Positions 1 to 8,783 of a stretch of 64,000 bases of DNA are shown piece after piece; positions within the stretch are counted from its first letter, which is position 1; every line of letters starts with the position of its first letter. The DNA lies in NCBI GenBank assembly GCA_963762075.1, contig CAVXJC010000002.1, forward strand, positions 248,001 through 312,000. Direction: 5' to 3'. A program made the translations under genes and the position numbers. This DNA is from JAOUEA01 sp963762075. GTDB lineage: Bacteria > Actinomycetota > UBA4738 > HRBIN12. The notes beneath the pieces are model-generated. The model ran no database searches. It was not told the DNA's origin and saw nothing but the letters and a program-made list of their open reading frames with translations.

Positions 1-1210
1 TCGACATCACGTGCTTGCCGTCGGGAGCCAGCGACGGGTCGACGAGCGTTGGGATCGTCGCCTCCAGCATCGGATCCTCGGCGACGTGCCCGTACTTGTT
101 GGCGTCCATCGCCTGTTCCACATGATCGATCGACGAGCCGACGACGATACGCCCTTGCAGCCGCTCTGCGTCGCCGCCGTGGAACGCCGGCAGTCCAGAG
201 AGCACCAAGTTGACCTTGGCGGTCGCGCCCGGCTGGCGGATGTTCTCGGCGCGCCACACCTCGTACGGGTTCAGCTCGACGGGATCGCACAGGCGCAAGG
301 TGCGCTTGGGATCGGCCGCCGAGACAACGACGCGCGCGTCGATCTCCGTGCCATCGGCGAGCGTCACCCCGCGAACACGACCTTCCTTCGAGCGGATCGC
401 CACCACCTCGGCGCTTGTGCGTACGTCGACCCCTCGAGCCTCGGCCGCTGACCCGAGCGAGTTCGCGAGCGCCGCGGTGCCGCCGCGCGCGAACACCGTG
501 GTGCCCGCGGCACCCCCGTCGGTACCTGCCGAGTCGTTCAGGAACACCGCCGCGGTGCCCGACGCCCACGGCCCCATCGATGTGTAGAGGACGCCGCGGG
601 TCGTGAGGGGACCTCGCACCGCTTCATCGTCGAAGACCTCCTGCACGAGATCTGCCACCGCCATCGGCAGCGCCCTGATCGCCTCGCGACCGGTCCTCGC
701 ACCCAGGTCGCGGAAGGCCTTTCCGAGCTTCAGGCCCATGATCGCGTCGGCCAATGACGGTGTCTTGGCGTCAGGAGGCGTGGCGACGTTGATGTACGCG
801 AGGAAGCTGGCGATCGCGCGCACCTTCGAGTCGAATCCCTCGAACGCCGCGCCATCGTGAGCGTTGCGCTCTCGGAGCTCCGAAGCGGTGCGCCCCGGGT
901 CGCCCCAGAACGTCACGGCCGATCCGTCGGGTTGAGGAGCGAACATGCGCACGGCCGGCGTGATCGTCTCGAAGCCGTGGCGCTCGAGCTGGAGATCGTT
1001 CACGACCGAAGCACGCAGACGCCCGACCGTGTGCGCGAGGCCGGGCGCGACGACGCCCTCCGCCGGCGAGGTCGTCCGCAAGATGCCCCCGATCTCGGGA
1101 GCCGCCTCGAGCACCGTCACCCTGTGGCCGGCCTTCGCGAGATACGCCGCGGCGATGAGGCCGTTGTGGCCTCCGCCGATCACGATGACATCGGACCGCG
1201 CCCCTTTCAC
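1..1210 (-). CDS. FAD-dependent oxidoreductase, phytoene desaturase/PYROXD2-like (C-terminus cut by window edge)
   Basis: The open frame runs from a GTG at 1210 off the left edge, so about 403 residues are visible and the C-terminal part is missing. A GGGGGAG ribosome-binding site precedes the GTG. The N-terminus has the dinucleotide-binding motif GGGHNG (about residues 12-17) of the flavin amine oxidase/CrtI superfamily. Its closest relative here is the neighbour at 1275-2876: both share PTLVDP and GKHVMS. Family members oxidise or isomerise C-C or C-N bonds with FAD; the substrate cannot be told from the sequence. It lies 64 bp downstream of its paralogue on the same strand and is probably co-transcribed. 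I am sure of the family, not of the function. Confidence 0.85.
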   Translation of the reverse strand, partial: MKGARSDVIVIGGGHNGLIAAAYLAKAGHRVTVLEAAPEIGGILRTTSPAEGVVAPGLAHTVGRLRASVVNDLQLERHGFETITPAVRMFAPQPDGSAVTFWGDPGRTASELRERNAHDGAAFEGFDSKVRAIASFLAYINVATPPDAKTPSLADAIMGLKLGKAFRDLGARTGREAIRALPMAVADLVQEVFDDEAVRGPLTTRGVLYTSMGPWASGTAAVFLNDSAGTDGGAAGTTVFARGGTAALANSLGSAAEARGVDVRTSAEVVAIRSKEGRVRGVTLADGTEIDARVVVSAADPKRTLRLCDPVELNPYEVWRAENIRQPGATAKVNLVLSGLPAFHGGDAERLQGRIVVGSSIDHVEQAMDANKYGHVAEDPMLEATIPTLVDPSLAPDGKHVMS

Positions 1211-1221
1211 GCGCTCCCCCG

Positions 1222-1272
1222 TCGGTGCTTGAGCGCCCACTTCAAGCGCTACCCCTTCGGTGCTTGAGCGCC
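1222..1272. repeat. short direct repeat between the two oxidoreductase genes
   Basis: The 16-mer TCGGTGCTTGAGCGCC occurs at 1222-1237 and again at 1257-1272. Between them lies TTCAAG, complementary to the CTTGA inside the repeat, so a small stem is possible. The block fills the gap between the paralogues. It could be a duplicated remnant or a weak processing signal. Confidence 0.5.
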
Positions 1273-1274
1273 AT

Positions 1275-2876
1275 CTAGGCTGCCCGTCTTCCGCGCTTGC
1301 GCTGCTTCAGGTACTCACGAGCGGCGATCATGCCCGGCGCTCCCATGATGCCGCCGCCCGGGTGCGTCGCCGAGCCGCACATCCAGAGGTCCTTCACGGG
1401 CGTCTCGTATCGCGCCCACCCGGGCACAGGCCGGTTGAAGAAGAGCTGCTCCAACGAGAGCTCCCCCGCGAAGATGTTGCCCTCGCTCAGGCCGGTGATG
1501 TCCTCGATGTCCTTCGGCGTCACGAACTGGTGTCCCTCGATCAACGACCTGATGTTCGGGAAGCGTTCCTCCAGCGTGTCGATCACGTTCTGTCCGAACG
1601 ACTCGCGCTTCGCGTCGTCCCATCGCTCACCCTTGTCGAGGTGGTACGGCGCGTACTGCACGAAACAGCTCATCACGTGCTTGCCCGGCGGGGCCATCGT
1701 CGGATCGACGAGGGTCGGCATGATGCAGTCGATGTACGGACGAGCCGACGGCCGGCCGTACTTCGCGTCGTCGTAGGCTCGCTCCATGTAGTCGAGCGAG
1801 GGCGAGAAGGAGATGGCGCCACGGAGCCATGGACCCACGCCCGGCTTGCACGCGAGCTCGGGCAGGCCGCTGAGCGCCAGGTTCACCTTGCCGCTCGAGC
1901 CCCGGTACTTGTAACGCATGACCTCGTCGCGGAACGAGGGTTCGAGGTCGCTCTCGTCGAGCAGGTTGATGAACGTCTGGCGGGAGTCGAGCGAGCTCAT
2001 CACGACGCCGGCGTCGATCTCCTCGCCGCTGGCGAGCACGACACCGGTCGAGCGGCCCCCCGCGGTCTTCACGCGCGACACGCCCGCCTCGGTGCGGATC
2101 TCGACGCCCAGCGAGAGCGCGCTGTTCGCGATCGCGGAGGCGACCGAGCCGGTACCGCCACGCGGCACGCCCCAGGCGCGGAAGGCGCCGTCGATCTCAC
2201 CCATGTAGTGGTGCAGCAGCACATACGCGGTTCCGGGCGAGCGCGGCCCCTGGAAGGTGCCGATGATGCCCGACGCGCTCATCGTGGCCTTGAGCGGCTC
2301 GGTCTCGAACCATTGGTCGAGGAAGTCGGCAGCGCTCATCGTCATGAGCTGGATGAAGGTCGTCTGCATCTTCTTCGGCAGGTCGCGGAACGCCTTCGCG
2401 AGCGGTCCCAGCGGCAGCCAGTGTCCGGGCGAGATCTTGCCCGTGTCGGGCGGCGCGATCGACAGGATCGGCTTGATGAAGCGGCCCATCTCGGCCATGA
2501 GCTGGCCGTACTCCTCGTAGACCTCGGCGTCGTTCAGACTCCAGCGGCGAAGCTCCCGCACGGTCTTGCCGTGGTCGTTCACACGCCACAGGTAATCATC
2601 GTCGAGTGGCGTGATCGTGCCGTCGAGCGGCAAGATCTCGAGCCCGTGCTTGGCCAGCTCGAGCTCGCGGATGATCTCGGGTCGCAGCAGCGACACGACG
2701 TAGCTGAAGACCGAGAACTTGAAGCCGGGCACGATCTCCTCGGTCAGCGTCGCGCCACCCAAGATGTGCCTGCGCTCGAGCACGAGCACCTTCAAGCCGG
2801 CCTTCGCGAGGTACGCGGCATTCACGAGACCGTTGTGCCCGCCGCCGATCACGACCGCGTCGTACCGCTTGGCCAT
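1275..2876 (-). CDS. FAD-dependent oxidoreductase, phytoene desaturase/PYROXD2-like
   Basis: This is a complete 533-residue protein. The ATG at 2876 is chosen because GGAGGA lies just upstream and the FAD-binding motif GGGHNG then falls at residues 11-16, the usual place. The C-terminal FAD-contact region with HPGGG and GAPGMIAARE is present, as in CrtI-like desaturases and PYROXD2. No carotenoid gene is nearby, so a carotenoid role is unlikely. The partner paralogue follows downstream, and a T-protein homologue is divergently transcribed from about 200 bp upstream, which hints at oxidation of a small metabolite or a methylated amine (inference). The protein is probably cytosolic. Confidence 0.88.
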   Translation of the reverse strand: MAKRYDAVVIGGGHNGLVNAAYLAKAGLKVLVLERRHILGGATLTEEIVPGFKFSVFSYVVSLLRPEIIRELELAKHGLEILPLDGTITPLDDDYLWRVNDHGKTVRELRRWSLNDAEVYEEYGQLMAEMGRFIKPILSIAPPDTGKISPGHWLPLGPLAKAFRDLPKKMQTTFIQLMTMSAADFLDQWFETEPLKATMSASGIIGTFQGPRSPGTAYVLLHHYMGEIDGAFRAWGVPRGGTGSVASAIANSALSLGVEIRTEAGVSRVKTAGGRSTGVVLASGEEIDAGVVMSSLDSRQTFINLLDESDLEPSFRDEVMRYKYRGSSGKVNLALSGLPELACKPGVGPWLRGAISFSPSLDYMERAYDDAKYGRPSARPYIDCIMPTLVDPTMAPPGKHVMSCFVQYAPYHLDKGERWDDAKRESFGQNVIDTLEERFPNIRSLIEGHQFVTPKDIEDITGLSEGNIFAGELSLEQLFFNRPVPGWARYETPVKDLWMCGSATHPGGGIMGAPGMIAAREYLKQRKRGRRAA

Positions 2877-3074
2877 GGGTTCCTCCGGTGTTCGCGGGTC
2901 GAACGGCAACGGAACGCACACCCCGTGCGCCGGTCGCTCATGCTAGCCGGGGGTCCACGGGGACACCAACGTCCTCTTGACTACTGGTCAAGGAGACGAG
3001 GACCGGGTATCGAACCAGTCGATACGCTTCGCCCGGCTGCGCACTCGATCGCGCCGTGAAGGGAGGTGTCACCT

Positions 3075-4269
3075 GTGAGCGTGCCTACCGCGTTCTTCCC
3101 GCGTCAAGAGGCGCTCAACACGAAGATGGCCTGGGGAGAGTGGTCCGGGTACTTCGCGGTGCCCGTGTACGCCGACTTCCACGACATCGAGTACAGCGCC
3201 ATCCGCGAAGCGGCTGCGGTCATCGACATCAGTCCGCTGTACAAGTACGAGATCCACGGCGCCGACTCGATGCGATTGCTCGACCGTGTCATGACGCGCG
3301 ACATGACGAAGCTTCGGGTCGATCGGGTCGCGTACTCCCCCTGGTGCGATGAGGAGGGCAAGGTCCTCGACGACGGCACGATCGCGCGGCTCGACGACAC
3401 CACCTACCGCATCACCGCCGCAGACGCCTGCTACCGCTGGTTCGTCATGAATGCGACCGGCCTCGACGTCGAGATCGACGACATCAGCGACCGGACCGCG
3501 GCGCTCGCCCTGCAGGGCCGCCTCAGCCGCGAGGTGCTGGCCGGCGCCACCGGACAGGACTGGTCCGAGCTGAAGTATTTCGGTCGCCGCAAGACCGAGA
3601 TCGCTGGCGTCGAGGTCGACGTGACTCGCACCGGTTACACGGGCGACCGCGGCTATGAGCTCTTCATGCCCGCAGACGAGGCCCTGGCGGTGTGGGACGA
3701 GGTCTTCTCAGCCGGGGAGCCCTACGGCATCTTCCCGGTCGGCATCGCGGCGCATGGACGTCGCGAGGGTGGAGGCCGGCTTGATCCTGATCGAGGCCGA
3801 GTACACGAGCGCCCGTCACGCCGTGGCGCCAGAGCAGCAGTACTCCCCCTACGAGCTCGGTTTCGAGCCCTTCGTCGATCTCGTCAAGGGCACCGACTTC
3901 ACCGGCCGCCGGGCACTGAGAGCAGAGCATGCCGGAGGCGGCCCTGCCCGCCGTCTGATGGGGTTGGAACTCGACTGGTCAGGGATCGAGGGCATGTACG
4001 CGAAGCACGGCCTTGCTCCCGCGATCAGTCCGTTCGTTCAGCGCGCGCCCGTTCCCGTCTACAAGGAGGGGAAGCAGGTCGGTCGCGCCACCTCCGTCAC
4101 GTGGGGTACGACGATCAAGAAGATGGTCGGCTTCGGATCGCTCGACCGAGCTCAGGCGAACCTGGGCACGCGCGTGAGCGTCGAGTGGAGCGTCGAAGGC
4201 GAGCGTGGAAAGGTCGGCGCGACCGTCGTGCCGTTGCCATTCCTCGACCTCGACCGCAAGCGCTCCTAG
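3075..4269 (+). CDS. aminomethyltransferase/T-protein (GcvT-like) homologue, frame broken by +1 insertion
   Basis: The product matches folate-binding T-proteins of the GcvT/dimethylglycine family: an N-terminal half with DISPLYKYEI and TGYTGDRGYELF, then a C-terminal half with MDVARVEAGL and EYTSARHA. The halves are in different frames. The join lies at 3751-3753, where GCGGCGCATG carries one base more than the expected GIAAMDVARV reading. GTG 3075 is the chosen start because GGGAGG lies 8 nt upstream; GTG 3066 is an alternative. T-proteins transfer a one-carbon unit from an aminomethyl or N-methyl substrate to tetrahydrofolate. No gcvH or gcvP is nearby, so the glycine cleavage system itself is not implied. 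It may work with the divergent FAD oxidoreductases. Confidence 0.8.
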
Positions 4270-4330
4270 CGCGGCCCGCAACGCGAACGCCATACGTGGT
4301 TTCCCACACGCCCTTGCGGGCTCTGGGAAC

Positions 4331-6248
4331 ATGAACGTCTCCATGGATCGGCGTTCTGACTTCCGTGTTCTCACCGTGTTCGCCGCCCTCTCCGGGTTCG
4401 TCGGACTCGCCGTGGGGATCGCGGGGTCGTGGGTGCTGGGTGTCGCCGCCGGACTCCTCACGCTCGCGATCGGGCTCGCGATCGCATGGTGGGGACCAGG
4501 ACGGGAAGCAAGATCTCACGCCGACCCAGGGCGCCGGAACCTCCTCGTGGCAGCCGGTCTCGGCGGGCTCGCGTGGGCCGCCGCAGGCCCCACGATCGGG
4601 TGGGCTGCACGCCGGCTCGGACGTCCCGACCCGCGGCCGATGCAGGAGGCGATGGCCACCGACCTCGGCGCGGAGTACATGGAGCTCGTGCGCCGGAACT
4701 TCATCCCGCGGCGATCGGGCGACCTCCAGCTCCTGCTCGCCCCGTACAACAGCTCGAACTACCCGCACGAGTCGCTCTCGCTCGTGCCACGCGATCCCCG
4801 GACGAGTCATGCGAGCGTGTGGATGTATCTCGAGCGCATCCCGCTCGTCGTGCACGCACCCGGCCTCGTCGTGGCAGGCAACACCCTCGAGCGCGTGACG
4901 CTCGCCGACCTGGCTCCGACGGCGGCGTCCTTCATGGGTTTCGACGGCTGGCCCGATGACCGCGAGGGGCGCCCACTGCCGCTCGCGACTTCCCGGACAC
5001 CGCGACGTCCCAAGGTGATCGTCACCTTCGTCTACGACGGCGGAGGGTGGAACGTGCTCGACCGTTTCCCGGGCGACTGGCCCGAGCTCAAGGCCCTCAT
5101 GGGCGAGAGCGCGACCTTCCCCAACGCGATCATGGGGTCGTTCCCGGCCGTGACGGCCTGCGCGCATGCCACGATCGGCACGGGCACGTACCCGAACCGC
5201 CACGGCATCACCGGTCACAACATCCGTGACGAGCAGGGCGTCGTCCGCAAGGCCTACGACACGCCCGGCCGGGCGCGCCCGGCCGACATCTTGCTCCCGA
5301 CCCTCTCCGATCTCTGGCACGAGCAGACCGGTGCCTGGGTCGGTCAGATCGGCTATCAGGTGTGGCACCTCGGCATGATGGGGTTCGGTGGCCGCAACCG
5401 CCCGGCCGACGACCTGCCGATCGGCGTCTTCTGGGACGAGGACGGGGACGGCACGGCGACCTGGCAGCCACACAACTCCGAGCTGTACCGGCTTCCCGCA
5501 TCGATGCCGGCGCCGGAGGACTTCCGGCGCTACGTCGACGGATTCGTCGATCCGGGCTGGGATGCGCAGTTCGCCCCGGTCGGGCAGGCAGTCGCCCTGC
5601 TGCAGTCCGCCGATCGTGCGCTATCAGGGTGACGTGATCGAGGCGGCGTTCGACTCGGAACCGATCGGGCGGACCGGCACGACCGACCTGCTGTACACGA
5701 CGTACAAGTCGCCCGACTACACCGGTCACGTCTACGGCATGGGCTCGAAGTGGACCGGCTTGCAGCTCCGGGCCGTCGACGAACAGCTCGGGCGACTGCG
5801 CCGCATGCTCGACGAGCGATTCCCGGGGGAATACGTGCTGATCGTCACGGCCGACCACGGACAGTGCCCGCTTCCCGACTCGGTCGGCGGCGTGCGGCTC
5901 GATCCGATCCAACTCGAGCACGTCATCGAGTCGCGGTTCTCGGGCGTCACGGGGGTGATCGACAGCGTCGTGCCCTCGGAGGTCTTCATGAACGTCTCGC
6001 GACTGTGGGACAACGGCGGCGCGACGATCGAGGATGTCGCCGCCTCGATCGCCGACTACCGCTACCGCCAGAACATCGGCGCCTACGTGCCGCGCAGCGC
6101 CGTCGAGCAGGACCTGCTCGACCAGAGGGAGTTCGCGGCCGTGTTCGGTACCACCTTCCTCGAGTCGATCGCCGAACGCGACCTCACCGTGTACGGCGAT
6201 ACCGCCTACCCGGACGGTGATCCGGGTGGGATCCCTCCGCCGCTCTAG
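4331..6248 (+). CDS. membrane-anchored type I phosphodiesterase/nucleotide pyrophosphatase-like protein, frame broken
   Basis: Two hydrophobic N-terminal stretches suggest a membrane anchor, followed by an alkaline-phosphatase-superfamily domain. Visible signatures are VYDGGGWN, the candidate nucleophile Thr in PAVTACAHATIGTG, SPDYTGHVYG, and VTADHG as metal ligands. The reading frame changes near 5601-5620: the first part ends at a TGA at 5630-5632, while the rest, including the last metal site, continues in another frame to 6248. One extra base explains it. The family hydrolyses phosphodiesters or pyrophosphates, usually outside the membrane. It follows the T-protein gene on the same strand. 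The start at 4331 has only a weak ribosome-binding site; ATG 4343 is possible. Confidence 0.78.
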
Positions 6249-6302
6249 TCCAGTCTGGACTGCCCAGCCGCACGACTCACGAGCCAGACGTTGTGTGAAC
6301 GC

Positions 6303-6962
6303 TCATCCGCCGTGCGTCGGCTGATGTGTCGTCTCATCGTCGAAGGTGTTGCCTTCGGCGGGGATCGGCGTGGCCTTCAGGATCCGTGCGAGATGCACCG
6401 TGTTGTGGGCCATCCAACGGGTCGTGCGCTTGGTGTACTCGTGATCTGCGCCGCCAGCCTCGATGTAGCTCGGCCCAGGGCCGGCGTCGCCCACCCAGTA
6501 CGTGTCGGCGTTCGGCGGGATCGCGCACCCGAGGTGCGAAAGGTTGAACAACGTCGTCTCGGCCGCGGCGTGCGCGCCGTCCTCGTTACCGGTGACGACG
6601 ACGCATCCCACCTTGTTGTAGAGCGGATACTGCCCGGCCTCGTTGGTGTCGTTGTAGGTGCCGTCGAGACGCTCGATGACCATCTGTGCGACCGAGCCCC
6701 GCGTCCCGAACCAGATCGGCGTGCCGATGCAGAGGATGTCGGCCCCGAGCACCTTCTCGAGGATGTGCGGCCACTCGTCGCCCTCGCCCTCGTCGGAGCT
6801 CACACCGAAGCGCACGTCGTGATCGGTGATCCGAACGATCTCGGTCTCGACGTCCATCGTGTCCCACCATTCCTTCACCTTCAGCATCAGCGCCTCGGTG
6901 TTGGAAACCTCGGGCGCGTACTTCAGCGTGCAGTTCAACATCACGGCCCTGAGGCTCGTCAC
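6303..6962 (-). CDS. flavodoxin-like / NADPH-dependent FMN reductase family protein
   Basis: This is a 219-residue protein with a flavodoxin-like fold. The flavin phosphate region is near NCTLKYAPEVSNTEA and a second flavin loop is GTPIWFGTRGSVAQ. The GTG at 6962 is chosen because AAGGGA precedes it at good spacing and MLNCTLK follows within a few codons; longer readings add a low-complexity extension. Such proteins bind FMN and reduce quinones, flavins or other acceptors with NAD(P)H. It converges with the phosphodiesterase gene and is divergent from the aconitase-X genes. No partner identifies its substrate. Confidence 0.85.
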   Translation of the reverse strand: MTSLRAVMLNCTLKYAPEVSNTEALMLKVKEWWDTMDVETEIVRITDHDVRFGVSSDEGEGDEWPHILEKVLGADILCIGTPIWFGTRGSVAQMVIERLDGTYNDTNEAGQYPLYNKVGCVVVTGNEDGAHAAAETTLFNLSHLGCAIPPNADTYWVGDAGPGPSYIEAGGADHEYTKRTTRWMAHNTVHLARILKATPIPAEGNTFDDETTHQPTHGG

Positions 6963-7050
6963 GGAAGATCCCTTCACTCGATCGTTTCGCATGGCGTCTT
7001 GCCCGCGGCCGCCATCGTGACACACGCACGGTGCATGACAGGATGCGTCC

Positions 7051-8322
7051 GTGCCGGATCCACCTTCGCTCTCGCTCTCCGACGACGATCGCGCGGTGCT
7101 CCGCGGCGACAACGGCGAGGCAGCGAGGGTTGCGATGCGCATCATCTCGCGTATCGGCGAGGTCATGGGTGCACGCGTGCTGATCGATGTGACCTCGGCG
7201 CACATCGATGGCTGTCTCTACCACGGGCCCGCAGGCCTCGATTTCGCGCGGAAGCTGACCCTCGGCGGCGCTCGAGTGGCGGTGCCGACCACGCTCAACG
7301 TCTCCTCGCTCGACCTGCTGCACCCTGACCTCGTGCGGCTCGATGCCGACACGGCAGCCGATGCTCGAGCCCTCATGGACGCCTACGTCTCGATGGGATG
7401 CCGCCCGACGTGGACCTGTGCCCCGTATCAACTGCCCGACCGCCCCGGGCTGGGAGAGCACGTCGCATGGGCGGAATCGAACGCGATCGTGTTCGCCAAC
7501 TCCGTGCTCGGGGCACGCACTGGCCGATACGGCGACTTCATCGACATCTGCTGCGCGATCACGGGACGTGCCCCGGCCGCCGGCCTGCATCTCGAGAGCG
7601 AACGCCTCGCACGAGCGGTCTTCCGGGTCGAGGGCGTGCCCGACGTGCTGTTCGCCGACGCGGCCGCCTACGCGGCCATCGGTCATCTCGTCGGACGCGC
7701 CGCCGGTACCACGGTTCCTGCGATCACCGGACTCCCCGAGGACACGACCGAGGATCAGCTCAAGGCGCTCGGCGCGGCGGCGGCGTCGTCGGGTTCGATG
7801 GCGATGTTCCACGCGGTGGGCATCACTCCCGAGGCGCCGACACTCGAGGTCGCGACGGGAGCGATGGATCCAGTGCTCGACGTGACGATCGATCGCAGGT
7901 CGATGAGGGCGGCGCGCGATGAGCTGTCGACCGTCGCGGCCGGCGCCGCCGTTGGGAGCGTGAGCCTGGGAACGCCGCATGCCTCGTCGGCCGAGCTGCA
8001 ACGCATCGCCGAGCTCGTGCGCGGCCGGGAGCTCGCCGTGCCGGTCTATGTCAACGTCGGACGCGACGTGCTCGCCGGGGCGCCCGACGCGCTCGGGGTT
8101 CTGCAGGATTCAGGCGTGAGGGTCGTGAGCGACACGTGTACGTACATCACCCCGATCATCGAACGGACCGCGACTCCCGTGGTCACGAACTCGGCCAAGT
8201 GGGCGTGGTACGCCCCGGGGAACCTGGGGTTCGACGTTGCCTTCGCAACCCTCGAGGAATGCATCGACTCGGCGGAGGCCGGGCGCCTCGTGCGACACGA
8301 GGGGGTCTGGGGCGATGTCTGA
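7051..8322 (+). CDS. aconitase X large (catalytic) subunit
   Basis: The 423-residue protein matches the AcnX catalytic domain (formerly DUF521), with GCLYHGPAGLDFA near the N-terminus, HVAWAESNAIVFANSVLGART in the middle and SDTCTYITPI near the C-terminus. Known two-subunit bacterial AcnX enzymes dehydrate cis-3-hydroxy-L-proline. Archaeal homologues dehydrate mevalonate 5-phosphate. No proline racemase, hydroxyproline transporter or mevalonate gene is near, so the substrate is open. The small subunit gene overlaps its 3' end by 8 bp, a sign of co-translation. GTG 7051 has only a weak ribosome-binding site. Confidence 0.88.
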   Translation: MPDPPSLSLSDDDRAVLRGDNGEAARVAMRIISRIGEVMGARVLIDVTSAHIDGCLYHGPAGLDFARKLTLGGARVAVPTTLNVSSLDLLHPDLVRLDADTAADARALMDAYVSMGCRPTWTCAPYQLPDRPGLGEHVAWAESNAIVFANSVLGARTGRYGDFIDICCAITGRAPAAGLHLESERLARAVFRVEGVPDVLFADAAAYAAIGHLVGRAAGTTVPAITGLPEDTTEDQLKALGAAAASSGSMAMFHAVGITPEAPTLEVATGAMDPVLDVTIDRRSMRAARDELSTVAAGAAVGSVSLGTPHASSAELQRIAELVRGRELAVPVYVNVGRDVLAGAPDALGVLQDSGVRVVSDTCTYITPIIERTATPVVTNSAKWAWYAPGNLGFDVAFATLEECIDSAEAGRLVRHEGVWGDV

Positions 8323-8743
8323 GGTGCCCACTGCCGCTCATGCTCTGATGCTGGCGCCCGGCATCGCCACCGGCGAGGTGTTGGTGCTCGACGAGCCGCT
8401 GAGCTTCTGGGGAGGGCTCGACCCCGAGACCGGAATGCTGATCGATGCACACCATCGACGCGTCGGCGTTGCGCTCACAGGGAAGGTGCTCGTGATGCCC
8501 TCGGGTCGAGGATCGAGCTCGAGCTCCTACGTCTTCGCCGAAGCGATCCGCGCCGGCACGGCGCCCGCAGCGGTCGTGCTCGCCGAGCCCGACCCGATCG
8601 TCGCACTCGGTTCGATCGTCGCCGCTGAGCTCTATGGCATCGAGGTGCCCGTGGTCGTCTCGCCCGAACCGGGTCTCGTCAGCGGTCGGCGGGCGACCGT
8701 GCGGGCCGAGCGCTTCGGGCACGCCGAGATCCGCCCAAGCTGA
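8315..8743 (+). CDS. aconitase X swivel domain (small subunit)
   Basis: This 142-residue protein is the separate swivel domain (formerly DUF126) of AcnX. The motif PSGRGSSSSSYVFAEAIRAG contains the conserved serine-rich loop of the active site. In many bacteria this domain is fused to the large subunit; here the two are separate, overlapping genes. ATG 8315 lies inside the last codons of the large-subunit gene. The two proteins should form one dehydratase in the cytosol. Confidence 0.87.
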   Translation: MSEVPTAAHALMLAPGIATGEVLVLDEPLSFWGGLDPETGMLIDAHHRRVGVALTGKVLVMPSGRGSSSSSYVFAEAIRAGTAPAAVVLAEPDPIVALGSIVAAELYGIEVPVVVSPEPGLVSGRRATVRAERFGHAEIRPS

Positions 8744-8783
8744 GACGAGGGCGGCCCACGAGGCGCCGATAGACTCGGGATCC

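Noticed and set aside
1260..3059. A 599-codon plus-strand frame, and similar ones at 17203-18738 and 28322-29833
   Set aside because: Each lies opposite a well-supported gene (oxidoreductase, spermidine-synthase-like protein, ahcY) and has the Arg/His-rich composition of a shadow frame.
6247..6261. Intrinsic terminator after the phosphodiesterase gene (AGTCCA-GTC-TGGACT)
   Set aside because: The stem has six pairs, overlaps the stop codon and has no T-tract, so it is too weak to call.
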